Assembly: GCA_024291935.2 (NCBI GenBank) | Contig: CM044313.1 | Span: 83,141,001 to 83,205,000, forward strand | Origin: Okapia johnstoni | Lineage: Eukaryota > Chordata > Mammalia > Artiodactyla > Giraffidae | DNA: 64,000 nt | Direction of reading: 5' to 3' | Shown: positions 57,298 through 64,000 of the stretch, in pieces | How positions within the stretch are numbered: the stretch's first letter is position 1 | Layout of the letters: each line of letters begins with the position of its first letter | Translations under genes and position numbers: made by a program | The notes under the pieces: model-generated | Told to the model about the DNA's origin: nothing | Seen by the model: the letters and a program-made list of their open reading frames with translations, nothing else | Databases searched by the model: none

Positions 57298-57505
57298 TCA
57301 AGATTATTAATATTGAAGCCAGACTGCCTGGGTTTAAATTGCTAAGAATCTGTGAAAATGCTTAATCTCACTGCACCTTAGTTTCTTGTTCTATAAATGG
57401 TAGTTATTATGGTAACTACCTCAGAGGGCGTTGTAAGGATTAAATGTCATTACATGCACTTAAAACAGTGACTGGCACTTAGTAAGGTATTAATACGTAT
57501 TAGCT
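57298..57505 (+). repeat. MIR SINE remnant
   Basis: Forward MIR: GAAGCCAGACTGCCTGGGTT, CTTAGTTTCTTGTTCTATAA, GTGACTGGCACTTAGTAAGG. Confidence 0.75.
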
Positions 57506-58136
57506 ATTGTTATCATTGTTACTACCACTATTGTTATTGTTACTATTATTTGCATTGCAAGTTTAGAATCCATCTACAGCAGCCTGCAAAAGTGTGCCAA
57601 AGATAGTATAGTTCCCTCTTAGGCTTAAATACTTTTTTATTTTTCAAGAGGCATTTCCAAGCAAGTCAAATTCTCTTAAAATTAAAGAATAGAAGCATTT
57701 AAAAATCAGAATTAGTCCATTTGCTAATTGTTTTCTGTTGTGTAGACTTCAATTCAGTGTTTCACAGTAACAGTGTAGAAACAGAGAAGACGGAAGCTTT
57801 ATGCCCACAGCCTGCCTCCAGACGAATATGGGCAAAAATGAAAGTTCACCAGAGGACAGACTCATTCATAGATTCTTTGTGTCTTTTTCCCTTTTCTGTT
57901 TTGTTAATGTTCTGAAAATCATCTTTACTTTATTCAAGCGAAAACAATCAGACCTAACTTCAATGCTATAATTTTACCTTGCAAAAATGGTACTGGAAAC
58001 ACATTCTTTTATAATTTAACATGCTGATATTATATCAGATGAGAATTTGATATAGTTAAAATGAATGATATACCTATTGTAGATTTTAATCTAAAAATAT
58101 GAAATGAAAAAAAACCCATATTCCAAACATGATCTT

Positions 58137-58350
58137 GTGCTAAGTAGCTTTAGCTGTGTACGATTCTTTGTGACCCCATGGACCGTAGCCCACCAGCTCC
58201 TATGTTCATGGGATTCTCCAGGCAATAATACTGGAGTGGGTTGCCATGCCCTTCTCCAGAGGATCTTCCCTACTCAGGGATCAAACCCATGTTTCTTAAA
58301 TCTCTTCCAATGGCAGGTGGGCCCTTTTCCACTAGTGCTACCTGGGAAGC
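58137..58350 (-). mobile_element. Bov-tA SINE with target-site duplication
   Basis: Reverse copy. CCAAACATGATCTT (58123-58136) and CCAAACATGACCTT (58351-58364) flank it, a 14-base repeat with one mismatch. Confidence 0.9.
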
Positions 58351-58556
58351 CCAAACATGACCTTAGATGCAAAAGCCGCTGACTTCTGAGCAGTCAAAAT
58401 ATAGGAAAACCACATGACAAGTAGTAATCAGATGTGTTCATTCATTATGTAGGTGTCAGGCAGTAATGTAAAATGACAAAAAGTAAGAGCATACATAGAC
58501 ACCGAATTTTAAAATAGTAGGGATGGTTATTCAATTAGGAAAGAACCAAAGATTAG

Positions 58557-58759
58557 ATGGGTAGCACTAGTGGTGAAGAACCCTCCTGCTAAGAAACATG
58601 GGTTGGATCCTTGGGTTGGGAATATTCCCTGGAAGAGGGCATGGCAACCCACTCCTGTATTCTTGCCTGGAGAATCTCATGGACAGATGAGCCTGGCGGG
58701 CTACAGTCCATAGGGTCACAAAGAGTTGGACGCGACTGTAGTGACTTAGCATGCACACA
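58557..58759 (+). mobile_element. Bov-tA SINE
   Basis: Forward copy with truncated start (TGGGTAGCACTAGTGG); 206 bases from the preceding copy and inverted relative to it. Confidence 0.85.
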
Positions 58760-60080
58760 AAAATTAGACAGTAGGGCAGGAAAGTAGATAAAGCAAAGTG
58801 GATATTGTACCATTTTGCCCCCATCCCCTCATGGCATCAAGAGCAAATGAGGTAGAAATATAAAAAACTCTGTAAAAATGAACCTTGAACTTCCTAATTA
58901 TAGCCCAATGACAGTTTAGCAATGAACTTAAAAGATTTCTTAATAGATCGTGTCTCTACTTTTAATTTTCATTTCTGCTGGAATCTGTTTTTTAGGAGGG
59001 GGAGATTTCTATTTCTTATAGGCAATTGTTTGCTCTGAAATATGATAGGCAAAAGGGGTTGCTCTAGAAAAATAGTTTGAATCTTTGCAGAAGCCTTTTT
59101 TTAGTGGTGTGTAGAAGGCAATTAAGATGTTTATGGATGGTGGGGCAAAGTCCACATAGCATTCATAATTGCATATTTTGAAAATTTATTTGCCTGGCAG
59201 CCAGTATGGATATATACTTCAGTCTTCACAAGAGCTTATAGTCAAGTCCAGCTTTTATTTAATGCATGCCAGATAGAAGAAGCCTGGGCCTCATTAATTC
59301 AGGTTCTACCAATTTAGAATATGTGATAATTAATGCAGGAGCTTGGCTGAAGTTTTCCTTTGATTAGCAAAATCTTTCCCCCTAGATTATTGCAAATTAA
59401 TAATGTAAAATATTTCATAGGATACATAGAATGGGAAGACAAACTACAATGTCTTCAAGTTCCCTGGCATACTTTGGAATCACCTTTTATTTGGAAATAA
59501 TATGCTAATTAGAAAACATCTCTATTGATTGAGTTGCTTCTCTAGCGACTCATGTTTGATAACAGTTTGAACTATCTGGTTTTGAGATACTGATTAATAA
59601 AATCAGTATCTATTTACAGACAAACAAATAAGTAAATATTAGACAGATTTAAAGGCAATATAGTTACTTTGAAGTTTTAGAATTCAGACTTAGCATACAT
59701 TTATTCTGGTGTTCCTGATTAATTCTAATCAGTGCAATATTACTATAATGCCATCTAGGCTTACAAATTAAACCCAGTACATTCATTTTTTTTTTGTATG
59801 CAGAGCCTTAACTTTGGCACTGAAAGCCCAGTCAGCATTCAATAAAGCAACATTATTAATATACTTGAACCATTTACCCTAGCAAGAGAATATTTTTTAA
59901 AATCTGTTATGAAATGATTTTTTCAAATAAATGGTGTTGCACAGAAATACTGTAGCATAGCACTTTGCATGATGCTGCTCACAGAAAATATTTCTGAAAA
60001 TATTATCTCCCCATAAATCATCCTAACCCATTGGCATAACTCATTAGTAATGCTTGTAACATATGTACCATGAATCCCTG
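58760..60080. other. Repeat-free AT-rich block rich in homeodomain-type motifs
   Basis: About 1.3 kb without mobile elements, between SINE-dense flanks. It has many TAATTA/ATTAAT motifs and ATGCTAAT (59502-59509, POU-like). A candidate conserved non-coding element, by inference only. Confidence 0.3.
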
Positions 60081-60302
60081 AGGCTTCCCTGGTAGCTTAG
60101 TGGTACAGAACCTGCCTACAATGCATGAGACGTGGGTCCGTGGCTTCGATCCCTCAGTCAGGAAGATCTCCTGGAGAAGGAAATGGGAACCCACTCCAGT
60201 TTTCTTGCCTAAAAATCCCATGCACAGAGGAGCCCTGAGGGCTGCAGTCCATGGAGTCGAAAGTGTAGGACACAGCTTAGTGACTAAACCACCACCAGCA
60301 GC
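60081..60302 (+). mobile_element. Bov-tA SINE
   Basis: Forward copy, GGCTTCCCTGGTAGCTTAG to the ACTAAACCACCACCAGCAG tail. Confidence 0.85.
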
Positions 60303-60356
60303 ATAAATTCCTACTGAATTTTTGGTACATCTCACATTCTACTGTCCATGAAGTAG

Positions 60357-60556
60357 AAAGTGAAAGTGAAAGTTGCTCACTTGTGTCCGACTTTTTGTGA
60401 CCTCATGGATTATACAGTCCATCACATTCCCCAGGCCATAGTACTGGAGTGGGTAGCTGTTCCCTTTTCCAGGGGATCTTCCCAACCCAGGGATCGAACC
60501 CAGGTCTCCCGCATTGTAGGTGGATTCTTTACCAGCTGAGTCACCAGGGAAGCCCT
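60357..60556 (-). mobile_element. Bov-tA1 SINE
   Basis: Reverse copy with GATTATACAGTCCATC and the GATCGAACCCAGGTCTCCC B-box region; only 54 bases from the preceding copy, inverted. Confidence 0.85.
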
Positions 60557-61609
60557 TATAAAGTAGGAAACAGCTGGCTATTTACAACTATTTAGTATTT
60601 CTTTTGACCCTGTTGTATTCCAACTCAGCCTGAAATCTCTCCATTCCCACACCATCTTTGAGTGTACTGGGGACGAGGATGGTATTTACTCCATTAAAAC
60701 CCAGCAAATCAAAGAAACAGGACTGTGATATCAGGATGAATTAAACAGAGTGAAGCCAAAGGGAGACGTCTTCCTACAGGAAAATCTTTAAAAATATATA
60801 CACACGTTCTTTATTCTGAGAGGAGTTTTACAGCCAATTAAGTTCGTTCACAATCAATTTTCGGATAACCCAAGGAACTTTGTTTTGAATAGGTTGCCAC
60901 CTGCTGTGAATAAAAATAAGTCTATAGTACATGGCTGATCTTCTAGAAGTGGTGACATAAGGATAGAACCAATTTAAAATTTTGGGTAGAGATTTTACAT
61001 GAAGTCTTCATTTCTAAACCTCCATTTCATTTTTCTGTAAATGTCAAAGTCACTGTTGAGTAAAATTGGTTCCGTTTCGTGTGTGTAATGAACTCCACTG
61101 AAATGTGTCAAACAGCCTAGGCATCTTCCATCACATAGCACTCCTCTTGTGCCAATGAATCATTATGGCTACAGTCATCGAATGCTGCCTGAATTTTTTG
61201 TAAATGTTTATATTTGTGGATAATATGCCAATCTGTTTGCAAACTGATGTGTTTCCAGATGAAGCTATTTCAACAGTATTACCCTTGTTCTAAAATCATA
61301 TCCCAGACATTGCATTGATGAAGATAAAATCAAATGTGTTACAGCACAGAAAGTGGTGTTTTATATGTAGTTGAGGCTTAAGGAATATTTTTGAGTTGAA
61401 ATACTCAGTTGGGACCAGAAACCCCCAAAACTTGAATCAAAAAGACAGAGTTCTTTTTCCATGGCGGTTGGGGTGATCCAAACTATTTTATCATGAGAGG
61501 AAATATCAGAATATGGTTAAGAACAGACTCTGGCAGGCTATATCTAGGTAAGCTCAGCCTCACCCAACACTGGCTGGGCAAGTAGAGGACGAATGCGTAT
61601 CTAAATTTT
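60557..61609. other. Presumed CDH6 intron 1, no feature seen
   Basis: Non-repeat DNA. No exon, RNA gene or promoter pattern that I can support. Confidence 0.45.
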
Positions 61610-61720
61610 TTTAAAATCTATAAAACACAATGGTATTAATAGTATCTACCTTGTAGGATGGCTGTGAGAATAAAATGGATGAGTCCCCATGAGGTCTTAG
61701 CTATTAAGATGCTCACAAAT
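61610..61720 (+). repeat. MIR SINE remnant
   Basis: Forward MIR core: AATAGTATCTACCTTGTAGG, then GGCTGTGAGAATAAAATGG. Confidence 0.5.
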
Positions 61721-62689
61721 ACCTAAATGGTCAAAGAATATCTTTGCTGAGGACTCACTTTGCCTCTTGCACATCTTTTGTTTTACCTTTTACAATTGAG
61801 AAACTGTGGCCAGTGGCTCATCTTTAAAGATCAGCACATGCCTATTTCTGGATTAATTTGGAACCACAGAAGCTCTAGTGACATCTTCATTTCTGGAGTG
61901 GAGGGAGCTGCCTCCTGAATCATGTTGGCACTTGCCTACGACCCTTATGGATGCCTGCATAATGTATGTTCAACTGCCATTCAATTGCCTTTTGCCATCT
62001 CATGTTCTCTGCAGTTTTCTTAAACCTGCTTGTTTCAGTCTTTTATGTGTATTGCCTGCCTCCTTGTGCTTGCTGTCTTTTCCCAAAAGATTTACTTGTG
62101 TGAACAAAGGAGAAGAGAAAGCATTTTATGCTTGTAACTAGCTATTCATGGCATGAATTTTGAACATTTCTATAGCAAATTATATGTTCAGGTTGCAGAA
62201 CTGTATGAAAGACTTGGTTTCCTGTTACTCCCTGCTTGTACATTAGGCTCTTCTGAAGTTTGGTTGATTTTTTTGGACATGTGGCCATTTAAGACAATGA
62301 GCTTGAACAAGACTGCAAGATGTCAAAAACCGCTTGCACATTCTTGTGAATGATTTCAGTGAGTTTGGTCTTCTTTCAATAGCTCAATGAAAGGGCAGCC
62401 AGAGGGTACTGGCTCGGAGCTACAAGGCTACCTTCGTGGGGTGAGGAGTTCAAAACAAATGGAACTTTATTAAACTACAAAAGGAGTCACATGGTTGGGT
62501 TTACCATAAAGTCACTGTGAAACCTGGCACATCACAGGTTTTTAAAGGCTCTTCCTACTCATGAAAAGTGCTATGAGGAGTGGAGATATTGTATTTATTC
62601 TTGCTGATATAATGTCTAAGCCTTATCACTTATATGAAGTCTAGCACATAGTAATAAATTTGCTGTGTTCTGTCCCTGAGCTATGTGTT
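61721..62689. other. Presumed CDH6 intron 1, no feature seen
   Basis: Contains 87- and 66-codon plus-strand ORFs (61878-62141, 62153-62353) with no known domain or splice context; treated as chance. Confidence 0.45.
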
Positions 62690-62880
62690 GGGCACTGTGC
62701 TTAGCACATCACAAATGTTATGTCTTCATTTAATTCTCATGAGAATCTGTGAGGTAGAGAATATGCTTATAACTTCTACAGATGAGAAACTGAATCTTAG
62801 AGAGGCTGAGTGACTGGTCCAGGGTCACGTAATGGGGACTTGATGAAGCAGACTCTAGCCCTGGCATATGACTCTGGAGT
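62690..62880 (-). repeat. MIR SINE remnant
   Basis: Reverse MIR: GGGCACTGTGCTTAGCACAT, ACAGATGAGAAACTGAATCT, CCAGGGTCACGTAATG. Confidence 0.7.
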
Positions 62881-63109
62881 CCTTGTTCTGAACTCACTCT
62901 GACGAGTCACAGGCTGCCAGGCTGCAGCCCATGAGAAGCATTCAGTATAGCTGTGAACTTATAGCAGAATCTTCACAACTCCCCCCAAAATAGAACAAAA
63001 TGGGTCTCTGAGAGGTAAAAATAGTTGTCACAAAATGTCTAGGCAAATAAGGATGGCAAACAATGTTTGCTTTGTCCCATGCAATGAGATAAATGCTTTC
63101 AAAACATGT

Positions 63110-63280
63110 AGTCTTAAACAACAATTCTTTGAAATGGAGACTGTCACTCTTATCCTTCACTCTAGAGACAAGAGAGACAGGCTTGGAGGCACCGGGTGCT
63201 TTGCCCAAGGGGGCATAGCTAGCGGCTGGTAGAACTTGGATCAAACCCAGCTCATCTAGTGGCTCCTTCTTAACCACAAC
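63110..63280 (-). repeat. MIR-like remnant
   Basis: Reverse MIR core: TTTGCCCAAGGGGGCATAGC, AACTTGGATCAAACCCAG; diverged. Confidence 0.5.
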
Positions 63281-63871
63281 ATTCACTATCTCATTTGTAT
63301 TTTGCTCATGGAAACAGCATCTAGGTTTTATTTACTCTCATTTCAGACAAGATTTGAACAAATTTATCATCAGGTTTCTAAATCCCCAGCAAATTAAAGA
63401 GACCATGTAACGAGTACTGGAGGCTGGAGCCCCATTAGTAGGAGAAAGGTAGAGAAAGGCTTCAAAAGACAGGCAGAAAACTAAAGAGAAAATGGACGGA
63501 GTCAGGGGCTGGCCCTGGCAGTCAGGCGACACTCTGTATTCCTATGCTGAGGACAATGTCTGAACACATACCAGGTGTACACCTGTAAAATAAAGTGGAT
63601 GTATGGATGAACCCATGAGCGGCTGAATATAAGGATGACTAAACACATGAATTGATGATATGACTAATGACTGTAAGAATGGACATACGAATACCTCACA
63701 GCACTTGAGTGAAATCCAGCACACGAATATTCACGATAATGACCTTGAATCATTAAGAAGAGTTCCTAGTTTTCTTGAACTTTTGGCTTGAGAAGGCATG
63801 GATATGTAGAATGAACACAAGCAATATGATCGTCAAAAGTTACAACAATGATATTCATTTGTCCATACCAT

Positions 63872-63957
63872 ATGGCGTGTAGGGTCTTAGTCCTCTGACC
63901 AAGGACTCGATCTGGGCCCTTGGCAGTGAGAGTGCAGAGTACTAACCTCTGGACCGT
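63872..63957 (-). mobile_element. CHR-type SINE, interrupted
   Basis: Reverse CHR: GGGTCTTAGTCCTCTGACCA to CTAACCTCTGGACCG, then broken by a Bov-A-type insertion. Confidence 0.7.
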
Positions 63958-64000
63958 GCTGCTGCTGCTGCTGCTAAGTCGCTTCTGTCGTGTCCGACTC
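63958..64000 (-). mobile_element. Bov-A2-type dimeric SINE, cut by window end
   Basis: (TGC)n, AAGTCGCTTCTGTCGTGTCC: the first 43 bases of the same dimer type as at 13319 and 50188. Confidence 0.8.

Noticed and set aside
1..64000. A hidden multi-gene or unusual genetic system
   Set aside because: All well-supported coding sequence belongs to one cadherin gene, and most remaining structure is explained by mobile elements.

Overview
The window is nuclear DNA of a ruminant, most likely a bovid. The repeats show this: tRNA-derived Bov-tA SINEs, Bov-A2-type dimers, BovB (RTE) LINE copies ending in (TGAAC)n, and CHR-type SINEs. Cattle, buffalo, sheep and goat cannot be told apart by eye. There is one recognisable protein-coding gene, and no bacterial, viral or operon-like system.

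The gene is CDH6 (cadherin-6, K-cadherin), a type II classical cadherin on the minus strand. Ten coding exons can be placed with GT/AG borders and an unbroken frame: exon 2 (54161-54516, start codon 54386-54388), then 24766-25060, 21255-21374, 18140-18307, 14682-14869, 11994-12247, 5826-5962, 2390-2511, 1211-1328 and 828-1079. They give 1882 coding bases, about 627 residues: signal peptide, prodomain with RSKR cleavage site, EC1 to EC5, and the start of the membrane helix. The exon for the rest of the helix and the catenin-binding tail lies beyond base 1. The non-coding first exon and promoter are presumed to lie beyond base 64000. A second donor at 717/716 could make a secreted or membrane-truncated form.

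Layout: 1-827 is part of intron 11; 828-25060 holds nine exons separated by introns of 0.13 to 6 kb; 25061-54160 is a 29-kb intron 2; 54517-64000 is presumed intron 1 or upstream DNA. Non-exonic DNA is dominated by mobile-element relics of several ages: old MIR, MER20, MER5 and an MLT1-like LTR; L1 and CHR of intermediate age; and young Bov-tA, Bov-A2 and BovB copies, several with target-site duplications.

The most useful leads are the alternative exon-11 donor, a 7-codon upstream ORF in the CDH6 leader, CTCF-like sites at 51394 and 45825, a strong G-quadruplex motif in intron 9, a GC/AC Z-DNA-prone SINE tail, and inverted repeat pairs able to form double-stranded RNA. I see no clear sign of a previously undescribed system.
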